A DNA stretch of 64,000 nt, from positions 62,001-126,000 of the forward strand of contig CAJOMN010000009.1 of NCBI GenBank assembly GCA_905235745.1, read 5' to 3'. Below the pieces are notes generated by a model that was not told the DNA's origin, searched no databases, and saw only the letters and a program-made list of their open reading frames with translations. Shown here in pieces: positions 8,238-16,976 of the stretch. The stretch comes from an uncultured Lachnospiraceae bacterium. GTDB lineage: Bacteria; Bacillota; Clostridia; Lachnospirales; Lachnospiraceae. Position 1 is the first letter of the stretch. Every line of letters begins with the position of its first letter. The position numbers and the translations under genes were made by a program.

Positions 8238-9161
8238 ATGGGAAAAAAGAAAGTAAACAAGAAGTACAAGGATACGGTATTCAGACTGTTATTCGGGAAG
8301 AACAAAAATGAACTGCTGAAACTTTATAATGCGGTAAACGGCTCGGACTATACAAATCCGGATGAACTCATCATAAATACGCTGGAAGAGGCAATCTATG
8401 TCGGGATGAGAAACGATGTATCGTTCGTATTTCAGGATTATCTGAATCTGTATGAGCATCAGTCGACATTATGTCCTAATCTTCCGCTGAGGGATCTGTT
8501 CTATGTGTCTGACCTCTTGCAGGAAATGACAGCGGATATGAACATATACGGGACGCGTAGACTAAAGATTCCCACACCGAGGTTCTGTGTGTTCTATAAC
8601 GGAGAGGGTGATCCGGGAGAAGTTAAAGAATACAGGCTGTCGGATATGTTCGAGAAGCATGAGGAGGCCCCGGAGATTGAGCTGGTTGTTAAGATAATAG
8701 ACATCAACGACGGACAGAATAATAAAGCGCTTAAAGGCTGCAGGACATTGCAGGAGTATGCAAAGCTTATCGCAATGATAAGAGATAACCGCAAGAGCAT
8801 GAGCGCGGAAAAGGCTGTTACAAAGGCGGTAAACGATTGCATTGAGCAGGGAATTCTAAGGGAGTTCCTGTTAAAGTATAAGGCACAGGTGATCAAGATG
8901 AGTATATATGAATATGATGAGAAGAAACAGCGGAAACTGGACCGAGAGGAAGGCGTCCAGATTGGAATTGAGCAAGGTATACCTGTGGGAGACAGTATTC
9001 GTTTGATCATCCAGATTCAAAAGAAACTAACAAAAGGGAAATCACTGGATGCCATTGCCGATGAACTTGAAACAACGGTTGAAGATATCAAGCCCATATA
9101 TGATGCAGTCATCAAGTATCCGCTTGATACTGAGCCGAAAGACATAATTGCGCATTTATAG
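8238..9161 (+). CDS. Rpn-family PD-(D/E)XK nuclease (recombination-promoting/putative transposase type)
   Basis: A 307-residue protein resembling the Rpn nucleases, formerly called transposase_31 or PD-(D/E)XK transposases. The KKYKDTVFRLLFGKNK opening, an acidic residue in RNDVSFVFQDYLNLYEHQS with the ExQ form of the nuclease motif, and the NLPLRDLFYVSDLLQEM stretch are characteristic. The C-terminus (from about residue 235) is a variable tail with an EEGVQIGIEQG repeat-like linker and an ADELETTVEDIKPIYD segment resembling a small DNA-binding or oligomerisation motif. Preceded by GGAGG. There are no flanking inverted repeats, so this is a solitary nuclease gene, not an intact insertion sequence. 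Confidence 0.85.
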   Translation: MGKKKVNKKYKDTVFRLLFGKNKNELLKLYNAVNGSDYTNPDELIINTLEEAIYVGMRNDVSFVFQDYLNLYEHQSTLCPNLPLRDLFYVSDLLQEMTADMNIYGTRRLKIPTPRFCVFYNGEGDPGEVKEYRLSDMFEKHEEAPEIELVVKIIDINDGQNNKALKGCRTLQEYAKLIAMIRDNRKSMSAEKAVTKAVNDCIEQGILREFLLKYKAQVIKMSIYEYDEKKQRKLDREEGVQIGIEQGIPVGDSIRLIIQIQKKLTKGKSLDAIADELETTVEDIKPIYDAVIKYPLDTEPKDIIAHL

Positions 9162-9209
9162 AATAAAATGAATTAAACCAAAGCAGTAAAGCATTTAAAA
9201 GGAAGTTAT

Positions 9210-9719
9210 TTATACCTCACACAGGTAGAATTTGACGGTGCCGTATTGGAATATCACGGGTATAACGGTTATAGAACGGTACTGCGCATTGTCGACAGAA
9301 AAGCTGCCGCCCTGCACCGGTGCTTCAAGAGACAGCTCGCATATATTGTTCCGGCTGAGCATGACTGCAAAGAGTCCGTTATTGAGGTTCAGAAAATCAA
9401 GAAGAGCTTCTCTGGCAAGGATATCAAATGAGCGGATACCGAGCTGCGAATAACTCTCGGCAAAAGCTACGAGAACCTCATCCCTGCCGTCAATGTATGA
9501 ACAGGCAGAACGCTCACCGCCAATAGTCTGGCACAGCTCGCACCTGCCGGAAAATCCTTGTATCAATTCAATGCTTCCGAGGGTACAATCCGCATCCGCA
9601 TAGATGCTGATGTTGTATACCAGCTTTTCTATGTAATATCCGGCAAATTCCGATAAGCCTTCGACCTGACTGAAATTGGAGGACTCAAGGATCCGGGAAT
9701 ACGGTCTTTTGTTATCCAT
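9210..9719 (-). CDS. CheX/CheC-like protein
   Basis: A 169-residue protein with a C-terminal stretch, LLDFLNLNNGLFAVMLS, that resembles the active-site helix of the CheC/CheX/FliY phosphatases. The usual E-x2-N dyad reads D-x2-N here, a conservative change. These proteins dephosphorylate CheY-type receivers, which suits its position directly after a receiver gene with an 8-base overlap. I use the ATG at 9719, which has GGAG seven bases upstream; a TTG three bases earlier is possible. The N-terminal half, with several Cys (CELC, a later C), is not recognisable to me. The family call is by pattern only. Confidence 0.55.
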   Translation of the reverse strand: MDNKRPYSRILESSNFSQVEGLSEFAGYYIEKLVYNISIYADADCTLGSIELIQGFSGRCELCQTIGGERSACSYIDGRDEVLVAFAESYSQLGIRSFDILAREALLDFLNLNNGLFAVMLSRNNICELSLEAPVQGGSFSVDNAQYRSITVIPVIFQYGTVKFYLCEV

Positions 9720-10080
9720 CAATGTTCTCCACTACCTGCTTGAGAAGATCCGCATCGATCGGCTTCTGGATAAAATCCCTGGCACCGGCCTTTATCGCTT
9801 CCTTGAGGTTGGTCTGTGTACCTACGGAAGATACTATTATGATCCTGGCACCGGGATATCCGGAGATTATCTCGCGTGTAGCGGTAACGCCGTCCTTGAC
9901 GGGCATTACAATATCAAGAAATATAAGATCAGGTTTATTCTCCAGTGAGTATTTGACAGCGTCCTCTCCGTTACTAACCTCGGCTATGTTCGTGTATCCG
10001 AACTGTCTGAGAAGACCGTTCAGGTTCTTTCTGGCAAGAATGGAATCATCACATATTAGAATACTGATATCTTTGTTCAT
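9712..10080 (-). CDS. CheY-like single-domain response regulator
   Basis: A 122-residue stand-alone receiver domain. The acidic pair in ILICDDS, the phosphoacceptor Asp in IFLDIVMP, the switch Ser in IIVSSVG and the Lys in FIQKPID are all present and in order. There is no output domain, so it must act through a partner, plausibly the overlapping CheX-like gene. I choose the ATG at 10080, which has AGGAAAGG upstream, over an ATG at 10101. A TATAAT-like box lies on the minus strand at 10108-10113 in the divergent region facing the aminopeptidase gene. Confidence 0.92.
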   Translation of the reverse strand: MNKDISILICDDSILARKNLNGLLRQFGYTNIAEVSNGEDAVKYSLENKPDLIFLDIVMPVKDGVTATREIISGYPGARIIIVSSVGTQTNLKEAIKAGARDFIQKPIDADLLKQVVENIDG

Positions 10081-10205
10081 ACTATGCCTTTCCTGTCGCA
10101 ATCGTGTATTATATAATTAAACGCATTTACATATACATTTACAGTTTATATTCTATCACATGATAACGCATTTTTAAAAGGGTATATTTGATAACCGGAG
10201 GAAAA

Positions 10206-11981
10206 ATGATAAACGAATTAAGAGAATTGATGGCAAAGGAAAACATAGACTGGTTTGTCGTATTTACCGAAGACCCGCATCTGTCGGAATATACCGGAGA
10301 GTGCGACAAGTACAGAGAGGCATTGTCGGGCTTTACGGGCTCTGCCGGAACGCTTGCGGTAGGAGAAAGCGAGGCTTATCTGTGGACCGATTCGAGATAC
10401 TTTGTCCAGGCGGAAAGTGAACTTGCCGGAAGCGGGATCACTCTTAAGAAATACGGACTTCCCGGCGTGGAATCTTTTGAATCGTTCCTTGCCGACCATA
10501 TATGGGACGGTCAGACGGTGGCGTTTGACCATATGACGCTTTCATACAGCCGGTACAGGGAGATCAGGAACAAGCTTCCGCGAAGCGTCGATATTATCGA
10601 CGGCAGGAAGCTGCTGAGGGAAGCGGTAAGTATGCCGCCAAGGGCATTCGGCCGGGTAGAATCCGTCCCCTTAACCTTTTCCGGCAGGGACATTTCCGAT
10701 AAGCTGTCCGCTCTTTGCGATAAGATAGAACAGGATTACATACGTGAAGACAGCTATACATATATCCTTTCCGATCTTACGAGCATCATGTGGCTGTATA
10801 ACCTTCGCGGATGCGATATCAGGTATGTTCCGGTCGCATATTCCTACGCACTTGTAACAAAGTATTCGGCGACATTGTTCGTATCATTATCAAACCTTAC
10901 CGATGAGGCACGGGAAATGCTCACGGATAACGGTGTCGCCGTCAGAGAATATCCGGAGTTTATACATGAGCTTGACGAGATAGCGACCGACCGTGTGATA
11001 GCCGATCCGCATAATAATAACAGCAGGATACTTGCGCGCTTTGATGAAAATCATATGCTGACCGAATGTTCGGACGCACAGCTTATCACCAAACCGGTAA
11101 AGACCGCCGCGGAAACGGACGGCATGATAAACGCTCATCTCAAAGATGCGGTTATAATGATAAGATTTATCAAGAAGGTCAAGGAAATGGCGAAGGACGG
11201 ATGCCTTCCTGACGAATATGAGCTTGGGAAAATGCTCGATGATATGAGGCTTGCAGGGGGATGTTCGTCTTTTTCGTTTGAAACGATATGCGCATATGCA
11301 CACAATTCCGCGATAGTGCATTATACAGCCGGTAAGGATACAGCGGCAAAGCTCTCTTCCAGGGGATTCCTGCTTGTTGATTCGGGAGGGCAGTACAGGT
11401 TTGAAGGTACGACCGATATTACGAGGACGATATCACTCGGGGATGTTACCGATGAAGAAAAGAAGATATACACGACGGTTCTCAAAGGAAACCTGCGGCT
11501 GATGAACATGACGTTCCCGGATGGTGTAAAGGGATCGCTTCTTGATGCCGTTGCCGAAACACCGATCTGGGAGATCGGGGAATTCTGCGGACACGGGATC
11601 GGGCACGGTGTCGGAGCATATCTATCCGTACATGAATCGGAAGCCGTGATATCGAGAAGATCAGGCGAACGTGATGCTTCCTTTGTTCCCGGGGTAATAG
11701 TAAGCGACGAACCGGGTATATATCTTGAAGGAAGATTCGGCGTCAGGCTTGAAAACCTGCTGCTTACGGAAAGGGCGGAGGATGCGCACGGCTATAAGAT
11801 GTGCCGTTTCACACCGTTAAGCCTTGTTCCGTTCGATACGGAATCCATAGATCTATCCGCGTTATCGGATGAAGAGCTTGAAATATTGTCACATTATAAC
11901 AGTCTGATAGAAGAGAAGGTTTTCCCTCTTCTTGACGAAAATGAGAGGGAATGGGCAAAAAGCTATATGATTTTACGGTAA
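10206..11981 (+). CDS. pepP: Xaa-Pro aminopeptidase (M24B, aminopeptidase P)
   Basis: Removes N-terminal residues ahead of proline in peptides. The 591-residue length is that of the three-domain aminopeptidase P form found in many Clostridia. The N-terminal creatinase-like domain has YTGECDKYREALSGFTGSAG. The dimetal site is formed by Asp in LVDSGGQY, Asp in TTDITRT, His in HGIGHGVG, Glu in SDEPGIY and Glu in RLENLLL. The start at 10206 has GGAGG four bases upstream; a TTG at 10188 would put that site inside the coding region. Probably monocistronic, as pckA has its own promoter. Confidence 0.94.
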   Translation: MINELRELMAKENIDWFVVFTEDPHLSEYTGECDKYREALSGFTGSAGTLAVGESEAYLWTDSRYFVQAESELAGSGITLKKYGLPGVESFESFLADHIWDGQTVAFDHMTLSYSRYREIRNKLPRSVDIIDGRKLLREAVSMPPRAFGRVESVPLTFSGRDISDKLSALCDKIEQDYIREDSYTYILSDLTSIMWLYNLRGCDIRYVPVAYSYALVTKYSATLFVSLSNLTDEAREMLTDNGVAVREYPEFIHELDEIATDRVIADPHNNNSRILARFDENHMLTECSDAQLITKPVKTAAETDGMINAHLKDAVIMIRFIKKVKEMAKDGCLPDEYELGKMLDDMRLAGGCSSFSFETICAYAHNSAIVHYTAGKDTAAKLSSRGFLLVDSGGQYRFEGTTDITRTISLGDVTDEEKKIYTTVLKGNLRLMNMTFPDGVKGSLLDAVAETPIWEIGEFCGHGIGHGVGAYLSVHESEAVISRRSGERDASFVPGVIVSDEPGIYLEGRFGVRLENLLLTERAEDAHGYKMCRFTPLSLVPFDTESIDLSALSDEELEILSHYNSLIEEKVFPLLDENEREWAKSYMILR

Positions 11982-12006
11982 TCGGTAAATTTTATGAATG
12001 ATTTTA

Positions 12007-12036
12007 TTGCTTAATGCACCGTTTATGTATTATAAT
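12007..12036 (+). promoter_or_regulatory. promoter of pckA
   Basis: TTGCTT at 12007-12012 and a perfect TATAAT at 12031-12036 are separated by 18 bases, about 55 bases ahead of the pckA start. The -10 box matches the vegetative sigma factor consensus exactly. Confidence 0.7.
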
Positions 12037-12092
12037 CGTCTTCGGTAAACAAATCGCAAAGATTTATATAAAGAAAAGGAGTGATACTAATT

Positions 12093-13706
12093 ATGGCTAA
12101 CATTGATCTTACAAAGTATGGCATAACAGGTACAACGGAGATCGTCTACAATCCTTCGAACGAGACGCTTTTCGATGAGGAAATGAAGCCCGAGCTTACC
12201 GGTTACGACAAGGGTCAGCTTACAGAGCTTGATGCGGTTAACGTTATGACGGGTATATACACCGGACGTTCACCCAAAGACAAATTCATTGTCGATGATG
12301 CCAAGTCACATGATACGGTATGGTGGACAACAGAGGAATATCCGAATGACAACCATCCCGCAACACAGAAGGCATGGGACGAGTGCAGGAAGCTTGCGGT
12401 TAATGAGCTTTCCAACAAGAGACTGTTTGTTGTCGATGCATTCTGCGGCGCCAACAAGGATACGCGTATGGCAGTACGTTTCATAATGGAAGTTGCATGG
12501 CAGGCACATTTCGTAAGAAATATGTTCATCAAGCCCACCGCTGAAGAGGAAGCTTCATTCGAGCCCAACTTCGTTGTATATACTGCTTCCAAGGCCAAGG
12601 TCGACAACTACAAGGAGCTCGGCCTTAATTCCGAAACGGCTGTACTGTTCAATGTATCGAGCCGCGAGCAGGTTATCCTGAACACATGGTACGGCGGAGA
12701 AATGAAGAAGGGTATGTTCTCGATGCAGAATTACTTCCTGCCTCTTGACGGTATCGCTTCGATGCACTGCTCCGCAAATACAGATATGGAAGGTAAGCAT
12801 ACAGCTATATTCTTCGGACTGTCCGGAACAGGTAAGACGACACTTTCAACAGATCCCAAGAGACTTCTTATCGGTGACGACGAGCACGGCTGGGACGACA
12901 ACGGCGTATTCAACCTTGAGGGCGGCTGCTATGCGAAGGTTATCAACCTTTCCAAGGAGAACGAGCCTGACATCTACGGCGCGATCAAGAGGGACGCTCT
13001 TCTTGAGAACGTTACTGTTGACAAGGACGGCAAGATCGACTTTAACGACAAGTCCGTAACAGAGAACACTCGTGTTTCCTATCCTATCGAACACATCAAG
13101 AATATTGCCAAGAATGTGAACGGTATTTCATCGGGTCCTGCGGCTGAAAATGTTATATTCCTTTCGGCCGATGCATTCGGTGTACTTCCTCCGGTATCCA
13201 TTCTTACACCCGAGCAGACACAGTACTACTTCCTGTCGGGATTTACGGCTAAGCTCGCAGGTACGGAGCGCGGCATCACCGAGCCCACACCTACATTCTC
13301 TGCATGCTTCGGACAGGCTTTCCTGGAACTGCATCCTACCAAGTACGGCGAGGAGCTCGTCAAGAAGATGCAAAAGAGCGGTGCCAAGGCATATCTTGTT
13401 AATACAGGCTGGAACGGAACAGGCAAGAGGATCTCGATCCCCGATACAAGAGGTATCATTGATGCCATACTTAACGGCGACATCAAGAAGGCTCCGACGA
13501 AGAAGATCCCTTACTTTGATTTCGAAGTACCTACCGAGCTTCCCGGGGTCAGCACCGAGATACTCGATCCGAGAGATACATACGCAGATCCCTCACAGTG
13601 GGACGAGAAGGCAAAGGATCTTGCAGGAAGGTTTATCAAGAACTTCAAGAAGTATGAGACCAACGATGCCGGCAAGGCTCTTGTTGCGGCAGGTCCCAAG
13701 CTTTGA
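12093..13706 (+). CDS. pckA: phosphoenolpyruvate carboxykinase (ATP)
   Basis: Interconverts oxaloacetate plus ATP with PEP plus CO2. In fermenting gut Clostridia the enzyme often runs toward oxaloacetate, but direction cannot be read here. The 537-residue protein shows the PEPCK Walker [14 protein letters not shown], the metal-binding [22 protein letters not shown] and the [11 protein letters not shown] opening. Start set at [10 protein letters not shown] (12093), with AAAGGAGTGAT upstream; an in-frame ATG 12 bases earlier lacks spacing. Codon use is noticeably biased toward a few preferred codons compared with neighbours, as expected of a highly expressed gene. It has its own promoter and a strong terminator and stands alone. 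Confidence 0.97.
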   Translation: MANIDLTKYGITGTTEIVYNPSNETLFDEEMKPELTGYDKGQLTELDAVNVMTGIYTGRSPKDKFIVDDAKSHDTVWWTTEEYPNDNHPATQKAWDECRKLAVNELSNKRLFVVDAFCGANKDTRMAVRFIMEVAWQAHFVRNMFIKPTAEEEASFEPNFVVYTASKAKVDNYKELGLNSETAVLFNVSSREQVILNTWYGGEMKKGMFSMQNYFLPLDGIASMHCSANTDMEGKHTAIFFGLSGTGKTTLSTDPKRLLIGDDEHGWDDNGVFNLEGGCYAKVINLSKENEPDIYGAIKRDALLENVTVDKDGKIDFNDKSVTENTRVSYPIEHIKNIAKNVNGISSGPAAENVIFLSADAFGVLPPVSILTPEQTQYYFLSGFTAKLAGTERGITEPTPTFSACFGQAFLELHPTKYGEELVKKMQKSGAKAYLVNTGWNGTGKRISIPDTRGIIDAILNGDIKKAPTKKIPYFDFEVPTELPGVSTEILDPRDTYADPSQWDEKAKDLAGRFIKNFKKYETNDAGKALVAAGPKL

Positions 13707-13752
13707 TCTGAATCCATTACGGCAGAGTAATCTGCGAAGATGGACGTATGAT

Positions 13753-13792
13753 AAAACCCCGCGAAGGCTTTATGGCCCGGCGGGGTTTTTTA
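13753..13792 (+). terminator. rho-independent terminator of pckA
   Basis: AAAACCCCGC at 13753-13762 pairs with GCGGGGTTTT starting at 13780, a 17-base loop lies between, and a T run follows. Confidence 0.9.
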
Positions 13793-13796
13793 TATA

Positions 13797-13825
13797 TCCA
13801 CAAGGCCGGTATTATATGTTATAAT
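13797..13825 (+). promoter_or_regulatory. probable promoter of the tyrS operon
   Basis: TCCACA at 13797-13802 (four matches to TTGACA) and TATAAT at 13820-13825 with 17-base spacing. Transcription would begin near 13832, leaving a leader of about 155 bases before tyrS. Confidence 0.55.
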
Positions 13826-13842
13826 TCGTAATTGTGTATATT

Positions 13843-13960
13843 GGGTGGTGTAAAGTTTTCTATGAAAACTTTGCAGCACGTAGGCCACGACTCGTTTATC
13901 CTGCACGAAGTGCTGGATGCCACCCCGGCGAGGGGCGAAGCGAGCTTTTAATGGCGTGGC
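13843..13960 (+). ncRNA. structured leader or repeat element ahead of tyrS (unassigned)
   Basis: Several pairings can be drawn by eye. GGGTGG at 13843-13848 pairs with CCACCC at 13920-13925. AAAGTTTTC at 13852-13860 pairs perfectly with GAAAACTTT at 13864-13872. CAGCAC at 13874-13879 pairs with GTGCTG at 13910-13915. These form a three-way junction. The CCCC at 13923-13926 could instead pair with GGGG at 13932-13935, and GCCACG at 13884-13889 in the third loop with CGTGGC at 13955-13960 near the ribosome binding site. Mutually exclusive helices suggest regulation, but the element could equally be a dispersed palindromic repeat. It does not contain a convincing T-box motif. A 29-codon frame (13862-13951) lies inside but lacks a ribosome binding site. 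Confidence 0.5.
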
Positions 13961-13987
13961 TGTCAAGAATTGAATCGGAGGGATGAT

Positions 13988-15217
13988 ATGAAGATATATG
14001 AAGAATTGGTAGCCAGAGGCCTTATAGCGCAGGTAACCGATGAAGAAAGAATAAGGGAACTTGTCAATAACGGAGAGGCTACATTTTATATAGGATTTGA
14101 TCCTACGGCCGACAGCCTTCATGTCGGACATTTTATGGCACTGTGTCTTATGAAGAGGCTGCAGATGGCCGGCAACAGGCCGATCGCGCTGCTCGGCGGC
14201 GGAACCGGGATGATTGGCGATCCTTCCGGAAAGACCGAGATGCGCAAGATGCTGACCAAAGAGACGATTGACCATAATATAGAATGCTTCAAACAACAGA
14301 TGAGCCGCTTTATTGATTTTTCCGACGGGAAGGCTCTTATGGTCAATAATGCAGACTGGCTGCTAACGCTCAATTACGTTGATCTGCTCCGTGAAGTGGG
14401 GGCTGATTTTCATGTGAACAATATGCTGCGTGCCGAGTGCTACAGGCAGCGTCTCGAACGTGACGGCGGATTGTCGTTCCTTGAATTCAACTACATGATA
14501 ATGCAGAGCTATGATTTTCTCGAGCTGTACAGAAGATACGGATGCAATCTCCAGTTCGGCGGCGACGACCAGTGGAGCAATATGCTCGGAGGACGTGAGC
14601 TCATCAGGAAGAAATACGGAGAGAAGAAAGCTGATGCGATGACGATAACACTGCTGCTCAATTCCGAGGGGCAGAAGATGGGCAAGACCGTCGGGGGCGC
14701 GGTATGGCTCGATCCCGACAAGACAAGCCCTTATGATTTCTACCAGTACTGGAGAAATGTTAATGACGCCGATGTATTAAAATGTATCCGTATGCTGACC
14801 TTCCTGCCTCTTGAACAGATAGACGAGATGGATTCATGGGAAGGCGCAAAGCTTAATACCGCGAAGGAGATACTTGCATACGAGCTCACAAAGCTCGTTC
14901 ACGGTGAAGAAGAAGCCGGGAAGGCTCAGAACGCGGCACGGTCCATATTCTCATCGGGCGATTCGTCGGATATGCCGACGGTTACGATAGGCGATAACGA
15001 TCTGAAGGACGGTTCCATCGATATATGCACCATACTCATTAAGTGCGGCTTTGCCACATCAAGATCCGATGCGAGAAGATGCATAGAAGGCGGCGGGGTA
15101 AGCATTGACGGCGATAAGGTAACGGATATCTATCAGTCGTTTGAAGGCTCGGAATTTGCCGAGGGGCGCGTCGTTAGAAAAGGCAAGAAGAACTATAAAA
15201 AGGTCATATATAAATGA
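13988..15217 (+). CDS. tyrS: tyrosyl-tRNA synthetase
   Basis: Charges tRNA-Tyr. The class I signature region reads GFDPTADSLHVGH, and the KMSKS-equivalent loop is KMGKTVGGAVW. NYMIMQSYDFLELY and FGGDDQWSNMLGGREL are tyrosine-site motifs of bacterial TyrRS. A C-terminal S4-like RNA-binding domain follows (about residues 345-409, ARRCIEGGGVSIDG). The predicted 409 residues fit the family. GGAGGG lies 5 bases ahead of the ATG at 13988; the longer frame from a TTG at 13970 would bury that site. The stop overlaps the next start by four bases (ATGA), coupling it to the adenylating enzyme. Confidence 0.97.
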   Translation: MKIYEELVARGLIAQVTDEERIRELVNNGEATFYIGFDPTADSLHVGHFMALCLMKRLQMAGNRPIALLGGGTGMIGDPSGKTEMRKMLTKETIDHNIECFKQQMSRFIDFSDGKALMVNNADWLLTLNYVDLLREVGADFHVNNMLRAECYRQRLERDGGLSFLEFNYMIMQSYDFLELYRRYGCNLQFGGDDQWSNMLGGRELIRKKYGEKKADAMTITLLLNSEGQKMGKTVGGAVWLDPDKTSPYDFYQYWRNVNDADVLKCIRMLTFLPLEQIDEMDSWEGAKLNTAKEILAYELTKLVHGEEEAGKAQNAARSIFSSGDSSDMPTVTIGDNDLKDGSIDICTILIKCGFATSRSDARRCIEGGGVSIDGDKVTDIYQSFEGSEFAEGRVVRKGKKNYKKVIYK

Positions 15218-16731
15218 GCAGCGGTATGAAGACCAACATTCTTGAATATCTCGAGGAAGCCGCAAGGGTATTTCCGGATAAATGCGCATATTTTGATGAG
15301 GAGCAAAGCTATACCTATTCGCGGCTTCTTGCCGAGTCAAGGGCGGTTGGGGCAAGGCTTATCGGAAAAGGAGATTTCAAATGCCGCCCCGTTGTGATCT
15401 ATATGGAGAAATCCCCCAAAGTGCTCGCTGCCTTCTGGGGGTGCCTGTACAGCAGGAACTTCTATGTGCCGCTTGATACCGCCATGCCCGAGGTCAGGAT
15501 CAGGATGATAGTCGAAAATCTCAAACCGGCCGCTGTCATTACTGATATGGCATACTACGATATGGCGCGCAAATTCTCCAATAACGTATTCATATTTGAG
15601 GAGATGATCACGACGCCTGTTGATGAAGAGGCGATAGATGCAAGGCTTCTGACAGCGCTTGATACCGATCCGGTATATGTACTGTATACGTCGGGCTCGA
15701 CCGGAGTACCGAAGGGTGTCGTTGTCAGCCACAGGTCGCTTATAGACTATGTCGAACAGTTCTGTAACGAAATATCAATAACAGAAGAAGATGTGATAGC
15801 GAACCAGGCTCCCTTCTATTTTGATGCCTCACTTATAGACATATACTGTACGCTTGCCGCAAAGGCTTCAATGGGGATAGTCCCGGTCGAATATTTCTCG
15901 GTGCCCAAAAAGCTCCTTGAATTCCTGCAGAAGTATAACGTAACGACTATACGCTGGGTTCCCTCGGCAATGAAGATGGTGTCGACGTTCAAGGGATTTG
16001 CCTCGGTCCGTCCGGATAAGCTTCGAAAGATCATATTCGGAGCGGAAAGCATGCCGGTAAAGGTCTATAATTACTGGAAAGAGAATTATCCCGACGCCGT
16101 CTTTGTGCAGATCTACGGTCCCACGGAGATCACGGGGGTATGCACGTACCATATTGTCGACCGTGAGTATTCGGATGACGAGACAATACCTATAGGCAAG
16201 GCTTTCAGGAATACGGAGGTATTCCTGCTTGATGATGAGAACAGGCTGATCAGCAGATCGGATGTCATCGGAGAGATATGCGTCAAGGGCAGCTGCCTTG
16301 CAAACGGATATTACAATTCCCGTGAGAAGACCGACGAGGTATTCGTCCAGAATCCGCTCAATCCCTATTACAACGAGAAGATATACAGGACGGGAGACCT
16401 TGCAAGATACAATGACAGGAAAGAGCTCGTATTCGTGTCACGGAAGGATTACCAGATAAAGCATATGGGACACCGGATAGAGCTTGGCGAGATAGAAACG
16501 GCGGTTATGACTCTTCCCGGTATGAAGAACGCATGCTGCGTATATGACGAGCGGCGGCAGAAGATCGTTCTGTTCTATGAATCGGAATCATATGATGATG
16601 TTACTCTTGCCGAAGCATTGAAGACAAGACTGCTGCGTTATATGATACCAAACGTCACGAAAAAGCTTGATGATTTTCCGCTCCTTCGAAGCGGAAAGGC
16701 AGACCGGGTAAAGCTTAAGGAAATGATATGA
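15214..16731 (+). CDS. amino acid adenylating enzyme, DltA-like
   Basis: A 505-residue ANL-superfamily enzyme expected to activate an amino acid as aminoacyl-AMP and load it on the adjacent carrier protein. The P-loop YTSGSTGVPKG, FDASLIDIY with the Asp that binds the alpha-amino group in this class, IYGPTEITG, YRTGDLARYN and the C-terminal catalytic Lys region RSGKADRVKL are present. It resembles DltA (D-alanine ligase) in length and order. The pocket segment reads FGAE (residues 275-278) where DltA proteins have FCGE, so the Cys reported to help select D-alanine is replaced by Gly276. The substrate is therefore open. It overlaps tyrS and is followed by carrier, MBOAT and SGNH genes, a dlt-like order. 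Confidence 0.8.
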   Translation: MSSGMKTNILEYLEEAARVFPDKCAYFDEEQSYTYSRLLAESRAVGARLIGKGDFKCRPVVIYMEKSPKVLAAFWGCLYSRNFYVPLDTAMPEVRIRMIVENLKPAAVITDMAYYDMARKFSNNVFIFEEMITTPVDEEAIDARLLTALDTDPVYVLYTSGSTGVPKGVVVSHRSLIDYVEQFCNEISITEEDVIANQAPFYFDASLIDIYCTLAAKASMGIVPVEYFSVPKKLLEFLQKYNVTTIRWVPSAMKMVSTFKGFASVRPDKLRKIIFGAESMPVKVYNYWKENYPDAVFVQIYGPTEITGVCTYHIVDREYSDDETIPIGKAFRNTEVFLLDDENRLISRSDVIGEICVKGSCLANGYYNSREKTDEVFVQNPLNPYYNEKIYRTGDLARYNDRKELVFVSRKDYQIKHMGHRIELGEIETAVMTLPGMKNACCVYDERRQKIVLFYESESYDDVTLAEALKTRLLRYMIPNVTKKLDDFPLLRSGKADRVKLKEMI

Positions 16732-16746
16732 TATGGAGGCATGTTA

Positions 16747-16974
16747 ATGGACAGGATTATTGAGATACTGCGGGAGATCCATCCCGAGACGGACTATGAG
16801 AATGAAACGCATCTGATCGACAACAGGATATTTGATTCATTTGACGTTGTAACGCTTGTCGGGGAGCTTATGGATGAATATGACATAGAGATCACGGCAG
16901 AGCATATGATACCGGAGAATTTTAATTCGGCATCTGCCATATATGCGCTTGTACAGTCATTAGAGGAAGAGTGA
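16747..16974 (+). CDS. acyl/aminoacyl carrier protein, DltC-like
   Basis: A 75-residue carrier protein. The phosphopantetheine attachment Ser is Ser31 in RIFDSFDVVTLV, with the usual DSx motif showing Phe in place of Leu or Met. The rest is a four-helix acidic protein ending EEE. I take the ATG at 16747, which places GGAGG (16735-16739) seven bases upstream; the ATG at 16741 would leave one base. It lies between the adenylating enzyme and the MBOAT protein, as DltC does in dlt operons, and its stop lies inside the spacing before the MBOAT start, so expression is coupled. Confidence 0.85.
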   Translation: MDRIIEILREIHPETDYENETHLIDNRIFDSFDVVTLVGELMDEYDIEITAEHMIPENFNSASAIYALVQSLEEE

Positions 16975-16976
16975 AC

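Noticed and set aside
8238-9161. Insertion sequence around the Rpn-type nuclease
   Set aside because: No terminal inverted repeats or target-site duplication could be found around it, and members of this family are usually solitary genes, not IS transposases in the classical sense.
13862-13951. 29-codon peptide in the tyrS leader
   Set aside because: No Shine-Dalgarno sequence precedes its ATG, which lies within a perfect hairpin. It is kept only as a remark in the leader entry.
13826-13990. T-box riboswitch ahead of tyrS
   Set aside because: GGGTGG resembles part of the T-box sequence, but it lies at the 5' end of a leader of about 155 bases, no antiterminator-terminator pair follows, and no specifier stem is visible.
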